Counted from the stretch's first letter, positions 33,277 to 42,918 are shown. The stretch: 64,000 bases of DNA from Desulfomonile tiedjei DSM 6799 (GCF_000266945.1 NC_018025.1:5770001-5834000), one strand, 5' to 3'. Notes: generated from the letters alone by a model not told the origin. Numbers and translations are program-made.

Positions 33277-33823
33277 TTATTTAAAGGAAGAAGCCTTGAA
33301 CACTTCTTTTACTTCGCTCTGATGGCCTGACCGATGGGGCAGGATATGCATCTTGCCCTTGCGGAACATCTGCCACCCAAGTTCCATATCATTGAAGTAC
33401 GTTTTGGTCTTCATCTTGTACATGCCGATGAGGGTAAGCTCGTGAACTCGGCCGAACATACGGATAGTCTTCATGAATATCTGGTGGAATATCGGAACCT
33501 GGGGTTCACGGGTGCTGATCTTCTTGCGAATAACTTCATGCCTGATCGGATCCAGAAGGGACGGGTACGTCGATGCCGTTGGGACATCTCGCGCCGCAGG
33601 TGTGGCAGGACAGGCACAGCCATATGCTCTTGGAATCCACAATGCGATCATGATTCCCCAAAACCGCAAGCCTCACCAGTTGATGGGGAAGAATATCCAT
33701 TTCCGGAGCCATAGGACATCCGGCAGAACATTTCCCGCACTGATAACACTGATTGATTACCGACAGCAGATCTCCAGCGGGACTCGATACTCGCCCCGAT
33801 TGATAGGTGCCACCTTGCTGCAT
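33277..33823 (-). pseudogene. hdrC: Heterodisulfide reductase subunit C-like protein, apparently frameshifted
   Basis: From ATG 33823 (AGGAG six bases upstream) the frame encodes both HdrC [4Fe-4S] motifs, CYQCGKCSAGCP and CLSCHTCGARCP, then runs to NGIDVPVPSGSDQA and stops. The remaining HdrC C-terminus (SLLDPIRHEVIRKKI to EVKEVFKASSF) continues in another frame to 33277. Dropping one C of the CCC at 33563-33565 restores a normal ARCPNGIDVPSLLDPIRHE junction. The gap to hdrA (90 bases) and to hdrB (68 bases) supports an intact operon. Sequencing error, real mutation, and +1 slippage on CCC are all possible; the C-terminal part is not degraded, which argues against an old pseudogene. Confidence 0.85.
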
Positions 33824-33913
33824 ATTTATCTCCTGTGAACGCTTTGCTTCCGGAGAAATCCTGCGGGCCGCCGTTCGACCTGCAGGAAATCTGAAGCACT
33901 ATTGCACGCTATT

Positions 33914-36900
33914 TTATGAGGCAGAATCCAGAAGAGCGTCGATCTCCTGGAATACCTGATCGTCTCTGAAATGCTGAAGTTCGATTGCCTTACCCGGACA
34001 TACCGAGGAGCAAATTCCGCATCCCTGACAAAGTGCGGGAACAATTTCCGCCACATGGTCTTCATTGATGCGCGGAGCCCCATACGGACACAATCTCACG
34101 CATGTGAGGCACACAGCGCATTTTGTGCCGTCCACCTTGGAGATAACGCCGGGGAAGGTCATCTCGTCCTTGCTCAGAAGGATTGCCGCCCTCTGTGCTG
34201 CGGCTGTGGCCTGGGCGATGGATTCGTCAATCGGCTTCGGATAGTGCGAAAGTCCGGCAAGAAATACGCCTTCAGTGGTAAAGTCGACCGGTCGCAGTTT
34301 CATGTGAGCTTCAACAAAATAGCCGTACGAGTTTACCGTGACTTTGAACAACTGTCCGAGCTGCTTATTGCTTTCACCAGGATCTATCGCCGCTGCGAGG
34401 ACCAGGAGATCCGCGGGAACTTTGATATCTTCATCGAGCACGGGGTCGTGGATCGTGATCTTCACGGAATCGCCCGCAGCTTCGGCTGCAGGTTTATTCT
34501 CCGGATCGTATCTCACGAAGATGGTTCCGGCTTTGCGGGATTCTGCGTAGTACTTTTCCAGCAGTCCGTATGTGCGGAGATCGCGATACAGTATGTACGT
34601 TTTGGCATTCGGGTTTATCTCTTTGAGCCGTTCTGCCAACCGTACCGAGCCTGCACAGCATATCTTCGAGCAATACGGGCGTTCATCGCAGCGCGAACCG
34701 ACACATTGGATAAAGACAGCATTCTTGACGTCCTTGAGCTTCGGATCGCCTGCCAGAATGCGCTCTTCCAACGTATGCTGAGTCACTACTGCCGGATGTT
34801 CGCCGAACAGATATTCCGTCGGTTTGGACTCCCTTGCGCCGGTTGCGATGATTGCGGCACCGAATTCCACATCCTGGGCCTGACTTCCGTTATTCACTTT
34901 CCCTTTGAAGTGGCCGACGTGACCGGACAAATCCGAGAAGTCCGAGTTCGTGAAAACCTTGATCTTGGAATGTGACTGCACCTTGGTGGCCAGTTCGTTG
35001 ACGAACGGCTGCACGGGCTCGCCGTGAATGGTCTTTTCAATCGACAGTGCGTTGCCGCCCAGCTTATCGGATTTTTCCACAAGGAAAACCTCGAAGCCCT
35101 GGTCGGCCAGATTGAGAGCCGATGTCATACCCGATACACCGCCGCCGAGGACCAGTGCATTGTGGCAGACTTCCATTTTTCCCTTTTCCAGGGGAGCAAG
35201 GAGTCGAGCACGGGCAATAGCCATTCTGGCAAGGTCCATTGCTTTGAGGGTTGCCTCTTCTTTGTGCGATGCATGCACCCAGGAACACTGGTCCCGAATG
35301 TTCGTCATGGTAAAGAGATAGGGATTCAGGCCGGACTTTTCCATGGTGAGCTGGAACATCGGTTCATGGGTCCTCGGACTGCACGCGGCAACCACGAGGC
35401 GATTCAAACGGTTTTCTTCTATGATCTTAAGGAACTGTTCCTGAGTATCCTGAGAGCAGGTAAACAGACGCTCTTCCGCGACGACTACGTTGGGTAGATT
35501 CTTGACGTGCTCCACGACTCTGGGAACATCCACGGTATTAGCGATGTTGATTCCGCAACGACAGATGAATACGCCGATGCGAGGCTCTTCTTCAGAAATG
35601 TCTCGTTGCGGCGGGAATTGAATCTTCGTGGTCATGGTGTTCCGGGCTGACGCCAGGAGTTTTGAAGACGCTCCTGCAGCAGCAGAGGCTTCCATGACGG
35701 TCTGCGGAATATCTTTCGGACCCTGGAGCATACCGGCAACGAAAACACCCGGTCTGGTGCTCTGCACGGGATCGAATGAGGTGGTCGCGCAGAATTTGGA
35801 CTCGTTCAACTCCACACCAAGTTTCTCGGCAATGATTCGGGATTTGTCGGATGTCTTGAGCCCCACTGCGAGAACTACCATGTCGAAGTTTTCCGTGTGC
35901 AGCTTCTGATTGTCGTCCAGGTACGTGATATTCAGGTTATGAGTGATGGGGTCTTCGACAACCCGGCTTATCATTGAGCGGATGAATCGGACACCACCCT
36001 CGTTCTTTGCTCTTTCGTAATAGGCATCGAAATCCTTGCCGTATGCACGGATATCCATATAGAAGATGGTCGGTTCGATGTTGGAATCGTGCTCTTTGGC
36101 TATGACGGCTTCTTTGATGGATGCCATGCAGCAGATAGAGCTGCAGTGCGGCATACCTTTTTGAGCATCTCTCGATCCGACACACTGAATCCATGCAACT
36201 TTATTTGGGTGATGACCGTCTGAAGGCCTCTTCACCTCACCGGCATTGGGACCGGAAGCCGATAGCATCCGCTCGAATTCCATATTGGTGAGCACATTCG
36301 GTGCAGTCCCGTATGAATATTCACCCCGGATCTTGTCGGGATTGATCATGTCGTAACCGGTGGAAAGAATGATCGTTCCCACATTCACTTGGAGGAGCTG
36401 ATCTTCCATTGTGTGGTCAATAGCCTCTGCAGGGCAGGCTTTCACGCATTCCATACACTCCGAACAGACGCCGCAGTTGAGGCAGCGGTTGGCCTCGCGA
36501 AGTGCTTCTTCTTCAGGGAATGCGAGTTCGACTTCGCGAAAACCCTTGCGCTCGGAAACATGGATTTCCGGGTTCTTGGCTCGGGCTTCGGGTCGGATAT
36601 TCGGAATGGGAGGATACTCGGGATTTTCCACGCCGGTCCAAGGGCGGCCTTCGAACATGTCCTTGCCCTGAATAAACCGAGCTATGGATTCCGCAGCCTG
36701 TTTGCCGGCGGCAACCGCTTCCACCACCGTTGCAGGGCCGGTTCCGGCGTCACCGCCTGAGAACACGCCTTCCATTGAAGTGGCGTAGGAGATAGGATCC
36801 ACGGCAATGGTGTTTCTCCTGGTGGTCTTGAGATCCTTCACGCTATCCCACAGTGCCGGATCGATGATCTGACCGATCGCAGGAATTATGGCATCCACGT

Positions 36901-38341
36901 CTATGACAAACTCTGATCCCTGGATGGGGACAGGTCTTCTTCGACCGGAATCATCTGGCGGGCCCAGCTCCATTTTGATGCATTTGATACCGGTCACTTT
37001 CCCTCCGGCCGAAACCACTTCGACCGGCGCACAAAGGAACTGTATCTTCACGCCTTCTTCAATGGCTGCATCCACTTCTTCCTTGAAAGCAGGCATCTCC
37101 TGCCTGGAACGTCTGTACAGGATGTGGACGTCGGCTCCGAATCGTGAAAGAGTGCGGGCTGCATCTATGGCAACGTTACCGCCGCCGATGACCGCAGCCT
37201 TCTTGATACCGTTATACGAGGTGCCAAGCGCTGCATTTCTCAGAAAATCGACTCCCTGAATTACGCCATCAGATTCTTCGCCCGGTATGGCAAGATTTGC
37301 GCCTTTCTGGCAGCCGACCGCCAGGTAAACGGCCTTGTAACCCTGGTTTTTCAGATCCTCAACGGAAAAATCTTTGCCCAGAGCGTTGTTTGTTTTGGCT
37401 TCAACACCGAGGCTCAGGATATGATTGATTTCTTTTTCGAGAACATCTCTGGGAAGTCTATACTCGGGAATGCCGACTCTCAGCCAACCACCAAGGACGG
37501 GCGCGGCTTCGAATATTGTCGTTTTATACCCTTCCAGAGCAAGATAGTACGCTGCTGAGAGACCGGCAGGTCCTGAACCGACGATTGCAACCTTTTCATC
37601 ACGAGGCGTGATCTCCGGAACGGTCAACTGTCCGTAATCGATCTGATCCGATGCAAATCGTTTCAGTTTACAGACGGAGACAGGCTGATCTTTTTCAGCC
37701 CGGCGGCAAACACTTTCGCAGGGATGCGGGCAGACTCTGCCCAGGACTCCCGGAAGAGGGAGCTGATTATAAATGAGCTCAATCGCTTGCTTGTATTTGC
37801 CCTGGCTTATAAGCTGGACATAACCCTGCACATTGATATGAGCCGGGCAAGCCATTACGCACGGTGCGCGGTCTCCCTTATCAATGACGAAGGTCTGAGG
37901 AATGGTCTGAGGAAACAGTCGGTATGTCGCCGATCTCTTGCTCAGTTCCTGGTCAAATTCGTTGGGTACCTTCACGGGGCATACGGACGCGCAGTCTCCG
38001 CAGGCTTTACATCGATCTTTTCGGATGTACCGGGATTTCTGGCGCAAGGTTACAGAAAAGTTTCCCTCACTCCCTTGCACATCTTCCAGTTCACTATAGG
38101 AGAGAAGTTCTATATTGGGGTTCTGTCCGACTGTAACGAGCTTGGGAGAAAAAATACAGGTAGAGCAATCATTCGTGGGAAACGTTTTATCGAGCTGGGC
38201 CATTCGGCCGCCGATTCCGGTCTCAGTCTCAACCAGATACACCTTGTAACCCGATTCCGCGAGGTCTAATGAGGCCTGCACTCCGGCTATTCCGCCTCCT
38301 ACGACGAGGGCGGCGCCTACCACGTCCTTCGCTTGGGCCAT
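33914..38341 (-). CDS. hdrA: HdrA-GltD-HdrA fusion flavoprotein, multi-cluster (1475 aa)
   Basis: Three FAD modules in one chain. Module 1 (1-155): GGGIAGVQASLDLAESGYKV, HdrA-type NDCSTCIFSPK and ferredoxin CKACGDCASVC. A GltD-like module (160-565) has CPHPCESVC, VGSGPAGLSAAYYLALEGY and GGGNVAIDAARTLSRFGAD. Residues 620-637 (CLNCGVCSECMECVKACP) add clusters, and the first HdrA core resumes with WIQCVGSR and CSSICC (718-737). Module 3 starts with IGVFICRCG (922-930), ACSPRTHE, GGGVSGMTSALNLADQG, IQCVGSR and CSKICC, and ends in ferredoxin CAVCLTC...CQGCGICSSVC. It would deliver electrons to HdrBC; a bifurcating NAD(P)H-linked role is inferred from the fused GltD domain. Confidence 0.93.
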   Translation of the reverse strand: MAQAKDVVGAALVVGGGIAGVQASLDLAESGYKVYLVETETGIGGRMAQLDKTFPTNDCSTCIFSPKLVTVGQNPNIELLSYSELEDVQGSEGNFSVTLRQKSRYIRKDRCKACGDCASVCPVKVPNEFDQELSKRSATYRLFPQTIPQTFVIDKGDRAPCVMACPAHINVQGYVQLISQGKYKQAIELIYNQLPLPGVLGRVCPHPCESVCRRAEKDQPVSVCKLKRFASDQIDYGQLTVPEITPRDEKVAIVGSGPAGLSAAYYLALEGYKTTIFEAAPVLGGWLRVGIPEYRLPRDVLEKEINHILSLGVEAKTNNALGKDFSVEDLKNQGYKAVYLAVGCQKGANLAIPGEESDGVIQGVDFLRNAALGTSYNGIKKAAVIGGGNVAIDAARTLSRFGADVHILYRRSRQEMPAFKEEVDAAIEEGVKIQFLCAPVEVVSAGGKVTGIKCIKMELGPPDDSGRRRPVPIQGSEFVIDVDAIIPAIGQIIDPALWDSVKDLKTTRRNTIAVDPISYATSMEGVFSGGDAGTGPATVVEAVAAGKQAAESIARFIQGKDMFEGRPWTGVENPEYPPIPNIRPEARAKNPEIHVSERKGFREVELAFPEEEALREANRCLNCGVCSECMECVKACPAEAIDHTMEDQLLQVNVGTIILSTGYDMINPDKIRGEYSYGTAPNVLTNMEFERMLSASGPNAGEVKRPSDGHHPNKVAWIQCVGSRDAQKGMPHCSSICCMASIKEAVIAKEHDSNIEPTIFYMDIRAYGKDFDAYYERAKNEGGVRFIRSMISRVVEDPITHNLNITYLDDNQKLHTENFDMVVLAVGLKTSDKSRIIAEKLGVELNESKFCATTSFDPVQSTRPGVFVAGMLQGPKDIPQTVMEASAAAGASSKLLASARNTMTTKIQFPPQRDISEEEPRIGVFICRCGINIANTVDVPRVVEHVKNLPNVVVAEERLFTCSQDTQEQFLKIIEENRLNRLVVAACSPRTHEPMFQLTMEKSGLNPYLFTMTNIRDQCSWVHASHKEEATLKAMDLARMAIARARLLAPLEKGKMEVCHNALVLGGGVSGMTSALNLADQGFEVFLVEKSDKLGGNALSIEKTIHGEPVQPFVNELATKVQSHSKIKVFTNSDFSDLSGHVGHFKGKVNNGSQAQDVEFGAAIIATGARESKPTEYLFGEHPAVVTQHTLEERILAGDPKLKDVKNAVFIQCVGSRCDERPYCSKICCAGSVRLAERLKEINPNAKTYILYRDLRTYGLLEKYYAESRKAGTIFVRYDPENKPAAEAAGDSVKITIHDPVLDEDIKVPADLLVLAAAIDPGESNKQLGQLFKVTVNSYGYFVEAHMKLRPVDFTTEGVFLAGLSHYPKPIDESIAQATAAAQRAAILLSKDEMTFPGVISKVDGTKCAVCLTCVRLCPYGAPRINEDHVAEIVPALCQGCGICSSVCPGKAIELQHFRDDQVFQEIDALLDSAS

Positions 38342-38416
38342 AGGAAATTCACCTTCCGAGAGATTTTTGAAATGCGATGGAATAGTATCTATATTTAGCA
38401 GTATCAGCGCGCTGTG

Positions 38417-39832
38417 TCAATGACTGCAGCAAGTATGTTTGAGCTCGGGTTGTGAGGAAGACGATTTGTCTTGATTCAAGTGGAGAAATGAGGAGATCTG
38501 TTTTCTTAAATCACCGATAAATTGCACACTTACGTCGGGTTCCGCCGCGGCCAGCAACGTACAGTTATGAAACAACGGCTCTTCTTCAAGAGGATATCGA
38601 CTGTTTCCAAGAGCCTGTCCCCACATAAGCGTGCCGGGAATAGGCGAAAATTCGGCCAATTTCGGATACGCTCCTGCAGTTAGGACAATCTCGACATCTT
38701 CTTCAATCTGTGCGCTTGATTGGCCGGGAACCCCAACCAGCAGGTACACTCCAATTTGTTCCCTGGAAAAACCGGCATCCCTGAGATTGGTTACTGAGGA
38801 AAAAAACGATTGGAGATCGGTTTTTTTTCCCGTTCTGGAGTGAAATTCATCAGACGAACTCTCAAGCCCTATACGAATTGTCTCAAAACCCGCTTTTTTC
38901 ATTGCCACGGCAACCCGTGAATCGATCCGCGTTGCATGCAATCCATTGGGAGCGTGAATTCTCAGTCCCGGAAGACGTTCGGCAATTTCGTCAAGAATCG
39001 GCAGCGCATGACGTTCGGCATTGATGAGAAACGCATCATCGTACAAAGCGATGTCGAGAACATCGTACTTGAGACAGGCGTCTTGGAGTTCGCTGATCAC
39101 GTCTTCTACGGGACGTTGCAAGTAATTCGAATTCAATGTTCGTGAAGCGCAGTACGTGCATCGGAGCGGACATCCGCGGGACGTGAGCAGCGGAATAAAA
39201 GTGACTTTCCTCAGAAGATCCAGTGCTGGCGTGAATTCCAGGCCAGTTGAATCAGATCCGATCTCGGGACGGATTCCGGTACATCGCTGAAGATGTTCGG
39301 CGATGGAATGCTCGGCAGGTCCGGGGAGTATCGCATCTGCTCGGATATGCATTTTCGCATGTTCCGGTAGCAGAGATGCGTATATGCCCCCCAGCAAAAT
39401 AGGCACCTTGGGAAAAACTTCCCGGAGAAGTTGCACAGTCTCGCGCACTCCTGTGTACCAGTAGGTCATGAGGCTCGTCACCAGGATTGCCGCAGGAACC
39501 GGAAGGGATTCGAGATCGCGTTTCACAATCTGCGGATCTACGCCATAGCGGGCATAGGTTCTTGGAATGGTTTCGAGGCATGACGGTTTGGCAATCAGTG
39601 TCCTGTGGAACGGGCCCCGGCCGAGGGATCGGGATTTCAGAGTGACCATTTCAGGGTGATGCCGATCGAGGCAGTCCAGGAGAGACACGTTCCATCCGAG
39701 TTTCCGAAGCCTCGTGGCGAACACGAGCAATCCCATGGGCCGAGCCCACAGATCGAAAGCCGCGAAATCATGTATCCAGGGATTCACCAGGAGGAGCGTG
39801 GGGTGTTTCATGTTCGTTTGCGTCCGGTCCAT
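38417..39832 (-). CDS. B12-binding domain radical SAM protein (471 aa)
   Basis: Residues 1-150 form a cobalamin-binding-like domain (LLLVNPWIHDFAAFDLWARP, then LLGGIYASLLPEHAKM). The radical SAM core follows with RGCPLRCTYCAS (Cys221, Cys225, Cys228). Further typical segments are DVLDIALYDDAFLINAERHA and RIGLESSSDEFHSRTGKK. Such B12-radical SAM proteins methylate or rearrange unusual substrates, including lipids and cofactors; the substrate here is unknown. It lies 75 bases upstream of hdrA on the same strand, so is probably co-transcribed. An in-frame ATG at 39811 is an alternative start; neither has a strong ribosome binding site. Upstream lies the divergent ybaB gene. Confidence 0.88.
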   Translation of the reverse strand: MDRTQTNMKHPTLLLVNPWIHDFAAFDLWARPMGLLVFATRLRKLGWNVSLLDCLDRHHPEMVTLKSRSLGRGPFHRTLIAKPSCLETIPRTYARYGVDPQIVKRDLESLPVPAAILVTSLMTYWYTGVRETVQLLREVFPKVPILLGGIYASLLPEHAKMHIRADAILPGPAEHSIAEHLQRCTGIRPEIGSDSTGLEFTPALDLLRKVTFIPLLTSRGCPLRCTYCASRTLNSNYLQRPVEDVISELQDACLKYDVLDIALYDDAFLINAERHALPILDEIAERLPGLRIHAPNGLHATRIDSRVAVAMKKAGFETIRIGLESSSDEFHSRTGKKTDLQSFFSSVTNLRDAGFSREQIGVYLLVGVPGQSSAQIEEDVEIVLTAGAYPKLAEFSPIPGTLMWGQALGNSRYPLEEEPLFHNCTLLAAAEPDVSVQFIGDLRKQISSFLHLNQDKSSSSQPELKHTCCSH

Positions 39833-39974
39833 GCATCTGCTAGTGTGAACCGGGTCGATCCCGGAATCAAGTCCCGAACGTCATGCGCTTCCAAGAAATT
39901 GTTTGAATTCGGGAATAACTATATTCAGAATAAGAGAGAGCAGAGAACCGAACAGGAGATGGAGGGACCGGAAC

Positions 39975-40286
39975 GTGTTTGGCATGAAAGATCTCATACA
40001 GCAGGCTCAGGGATTGCAGGCAAAGCTCAAGGACATACAGGACGATCTGGCTCAGAAGACCGTTACCGGGTCCGCCGGCGGAGACATGGTAATTGTCGAG
40101 GTCAGTGGGTCTCAGGAAATCATATCGATTAAGATAGAAAAAGAACTGATAGACCCGAATGAAATGGAGTTTCTCCAGGATCTGATCGTGGCCGCCACAA
40201 ACGATGCTCTGAAAAAATCCCGTGACCTTCTTGCAGAAGAAATGGCCAAAGCGACGGGCGGACTCAAAATTCCGGGACTCTTCTAA
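39975..40286 (+). CDS. ybaB: YbaB/EbfC nucleoid-associated protein (103 aa)
   Basis: A short alpha-beta-beta-alpha protein matching the YbaB family: MKDLIQQAQGLQAKLKDIQD, GDMVIVEVSGSQEIISIKI, AATNDALKKSRDLLAEEM and GGLKIPGLF. YbaB proteins form dimers that bind DNA and are encoded near recR. Start GTG 39975 follows GGAGGG at eight bases and gives VFGMKDLI, the expected N-terminus; the longer frame from 39903 is not needed. It directly precedes recR (30-base gap), the classical ybaB-recR pair; the usual upstream partner dnaX is not here. Confidence 0.93.
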   Translation: MFGMKDLIQQAQGLQAKLKDIQDDLAQKTVTGSAGGDMVIVEVSGSQEIISIKIEKELIDPNEMEFLQDLIVAATNDALKKSRDLLAEEMAKATGGLKIPGLF

Positions 40287-40316
40287 GGCTCCTGCCGAGG
40301 ATAAGGTGATCTTTCC

Positions 40317-40904
40317 GTGCGACCTCTCGAAGATTTGATCGAAGTTTTGAAACGATTCCCGGGGGTAGGCGAGAAAACTGCCACTCGGTATGCGTTTTAC
40401 GTTATGCATGCCGGTGACGCCGATATCCAGCAACTGATTCGAGCGATAAAATCCGTCAAAGAAAAGTTGCGGCTCTGTTCGAGGTGCTTTCATCTCACCG
40501 ATGTGGACCCGTGTCAGATTTGCACGGATAAACGTCGAGACCCCACGCGGCTCTGTGTCGTGGAAACTCCAATGGATCTGCTTGCAATTGAAAAGGCAGG
40601 TCAGTTCCGTGGTTTGTACCACGTCTTGCACGGGGTTCTCTCCCCTCTGGACGGGATAGGACCTGGAGACATCCGTTTCTCGGAACTCCTGGATAGGGTC
40701 CGAGATGAAGGAGTTCGGGAAGTGATCCTCGCATTCAACCCCACCGTGGAAGGCGAATCAACGTCCTCGTTTATCGCTGAACGGATCAAGAGCATGGACG
40801 TCTCGGTTTCGCGTATTGCGTACGGAATACCCGTGGGCGGTTCGCTGGAATACTCCGATCCGTTGACTTTGTCACGAGCTCTCGATAACAGAAAACCCAT
40901 GTAA
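40317..40904 (+). CDS. recR: Recombination mediator protein RecR (195 aa)
   Basis: RecR features are all present. N-terminal helix-hairpin-helix (PLEDLIEVLKRFPGVGEKTA), the Cys4 zinc finger (LCSRCFHLTDVDPCQIC), the Toprim domain (LCVVETPMDLLAIEKAG and ILAFNPTVEGESTS) and the C-terminal Walker B-like IAYGIPVGGSLEYSD. The protein works with RecO (and RecF) to load RecA at gaps. Translation starts at GTG 40317, behind aaggtga. Normal length for the family. It follows ybaB in the usual order. Confidence 0.97.
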   Translation: MRPLEDLIEVLKRFPGVGEKTATRYAFYVMHAGDADIQQLIRAIKSVKEKLRLCSRCFHLTDVDPCQICTDKRRDPTRLCVVETPMDLLAIEKAGQFRGLYHVLHGVLSPLDGIGPGDIRFSELLDRVRDEGVREVILAFNPTVEGESTSSFIAERIKSMDVSVSRIAYGIPVGGSLEYSDPLTLSRALDNRKPM

Positions 40905-40960
40905 CGGTTGAAAGACAGGGACACAGGGGCTGCCGTTCCTACCGGTTGGTTTGTCTTGAA

Positions 40961-41012
40961 AAATGTGCCGGCACGGAGGCACGGCACCCACCGGTATTCG
41001 AGAAGCACTTTT
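40961..41012. repeat. Repeat family E, short partial copy
   Basis: gtgccggcacggaggcacggcacccaccg-type segment (short palindrome gtgccggcac...gtgccgtgcc) shared with the family E copies at 4431 and 32083. It sits between the convergent recR and MocR genes and may help end transcription. Confidence 0.6.
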
Positions 41013-41063
41013 TCGAATCGGACAAACTGATATCTGCCATACGACTGTCATTGCGGACACGTT

Positions 41064-42497
41064 CTATGGTTTCATTGAGGACGCTAAATTACCGACGCGT
41101 CTCACAGCATCTTCAATTTCAGCAGACCAGAATCCTGCATTGAGACGAAGACAGTTCAGGTTCTTTCTTTTACTGGAAAAAACCGGGCCGGGTGCAATAG
41201 AGATTCCTGCCTCGAGCAACATCTCGTAAAGCTTTAATGTATTGACATAATCCGGACATTCCACCCAGAGGACGAATCCTCCGGAAGGTCGCGTTACGGT
41301 CGTGCCCTCCGGAAAACAGGTTTCTACAGTTCGAGCCATTGCTGCGGTTTGCGTTGCGTACACTTTCCGGATTCTTCGGAGAAGATGATCGTAACCTCCA
41401 TTCGTGAGAAATTCGGCAATTGCGAGCTGAGTAGGCATTGGAGTTCCTACGGTACTCAACGTTTTGAGACGTTCGACCTGACTCTGAAATCGCCCCGGAG
41501 CAACCCAACCCACCCGATAACCCGCGGCAACGGTTTTGGAAAAAGAGGAACAGAGCAACACGAGACCTTTTCTGTCGAAGGCTTTTGCCACTGTCGGACG
41601 TTCATGGCTGAAACAGATATCACCATAGATGTCGTCTTCAATAAGAGGAATATCGCGGGATGCCAATAGTTCAACCAGTTCTTTTTTTCTGTCATCGGTC
41701 ATGCAACTCCCGATGGGATTGCTGAAATTGGAAATTACCACGCACGCGCTTATCCGATGATGGTCCATGGCGTAACGAAGTGCCGAAAGACTAATTCCAT
41801 CTTCTCGGTGTGTCGGTATTTCAAGGGCCTGAAGACCGAGCACCTGGATAACCTGGTGAAAACCGAAAAAAACCGGCGATTCAATGGCTACTGTATCTCC
41901 GGGATGACAGATCGCTCGCAAACACAGATGAACCGCTTCCAGGCAGCCGTTTGTCGTAACAATTTCGTCAGGCGTCAACAAGCAACCGGCAGTCATCGCG
42001 CGTCGGGCAATCTGCGTTCTCAGAGGTTTGTATCCTGGAAGAAAATCATACGATATGCTCTGATACTTGTGGCGGCGTGTTGCCACAGAAAGCGCCCTCG
42101 TCAAGCGATCCACCGGAAGGAGCTCCGGGTTCGGCAAAGCTCCACCTAAGGGCACAAGATCCCGGTTCCGCGGCGATCCCATGAGCATTACGCAAATTTC
42201 GCCGACACTGAGACTTTTGGGGACAGCCGCCCGTGAGGGAATTCGAGAATTTTCCGGACCGGAAGTGTTTTTCAATTGAGCCCGCACATAGTACCCCGAC
42301 TGGGGCCTCGCTTCTATTACTCCCTGATTTTCAAGGTGAGCGTACGCGGCCATTACCGTGCTCAGACTGACTCCAAGTTGACGGCTCAATCCTCGTACTG
42401 AAGGTATTCGTTCCCCTGTTCTAAAAGTACCTTCCTCGATGAGTCGGGCGACTCGCGCTGCTACTTTTTCGTAGAGATTGATTCGTTCCCATTCCAT
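41064..42497 (-). CDS. MocR/GntR-family PLP-dependent transcriptional regulator (477 aa)
   Basis: An N-terminal winged-helix GntR domain (INLYEKVAARVARLIEEGTF, RIPSVRGLSRQLGVSLSTV, AHLENQGVIEARPQSGYYV) is followed by a class I aminotransferase-like domain. The PLP Schiff-base Lys lies in LCSSFSKTVAAGYRVGWV. Other conserved pieces are TNGCLEAVHLCLRAICHPGD and EDDIYGDICF. Such regulators sense PLP or amino-acid-derived ligands and repress or activate nearby genes; no obvious target operon is adjacent, since the upstream 940 bp hold only repeats. Start ATG 42497. Confidence 0.92.
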   Translation of the reverse strand: MEWERINLYEKVAARVARLIEEGTFRTGERIPSVRGLSRQLGVSLSTVMAAYAHLENQGVIEARPQSGYYVRAQLKNTSGPENSRIPSRAAVPKSLSVGEICVMLMGSPRNRDLVPLGGALPNPELLPVDRLTRALSVATRRHKYQSISYDFLPGYKPLRTQIARRAMTAGCLLTPDEIVTTNGCLEAVHLCLRAICHPGDTVAIESPVFFGFHQVIQVLGLQALEIPTHREDGISLSALRYAMDHHRISACVVISNFSNPIGSCMTDDRKKELVELLASRDIPLIEDDIYGDICFSHERPTVAKAFDRKGLVLLCSSFSKTVAAGYRVGWVAPGRFQSQVERLKTLSTVGTPMPTQLAIAEFLTNGGYDHLLRRIRKVYATQTAAMARTVETCFPEGTTVTRPSGGFVLWVECPDYVNTLKLYEMLLEAGISIAPGPVFSSKRKNLNCLRLNAGFWSAEIEDAVRRVGNLASSMKP

Positions 42498-42637
42498 TTC
42501 AAATCACTTTTCCTCTGGTTACGAGCTTGTATGAACCCTCTCAAACAGCGGCTTTCATATTGTATAAGTCATTGCCAAATAAATGACTGAAACTCAGCGC
42601 AGATGTTAGTCGAAAAATCCCCGTATTCCTATAGGCG

Positions 42638-42832
42638 CTAACTTATGGCGTTTTCGGTCGTTTGTTCCGGAGGAACAACTGACAATAGGCCGGCGATTCA
42701 TCGCCGGATAAGGAAAAACCTAATGATTTTAGAGTCCCGGAGGGACGGCTGATACACAAAATCCCGGCAATGAATTACCGGGCTATTTTCTTTGGTCCCT
42801 GCGGGACAAAGAATTGAAGAAAAGTTAGCGCC
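42638..42832. repeat. Repeat family B, copy 2
   Basis: ataggcgctaacttatggcg, gttccggaggaacaactgac, ccggcgattcatcgccgg, gtcccggagggac, cccggcaatgaattaccggg and gtccctgcgggac, then aaagttagcgcct. The ends are inverted (ataggcgctaactt against aagttagcgcctnt). Copy 1 lies at 12851-13052. Confidence 0.8.
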
Positions 42833-42836
42833 TCTG

Positions 42837-42918
42837 CTCCCTATCCCCCTTTAATAAAGGGGGAATTAAGACGTTGCTCTTTCCCCCTTTTTGTAAAAGG
42901 GGGCTGGGGGATTTGAAT
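42837..42918. repeat. Repeat family A-like core, degenerate copy
   Basis: Two C-run/G-run palindromes in tandem (atccccctttaataaagggg, then cccccttttt...gtaaaaggggg). The outer family A ends are absent. It adjoins repeat B copy 2; the rest of the gap up to 43114 shows no gene. Confidence 0.6.
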
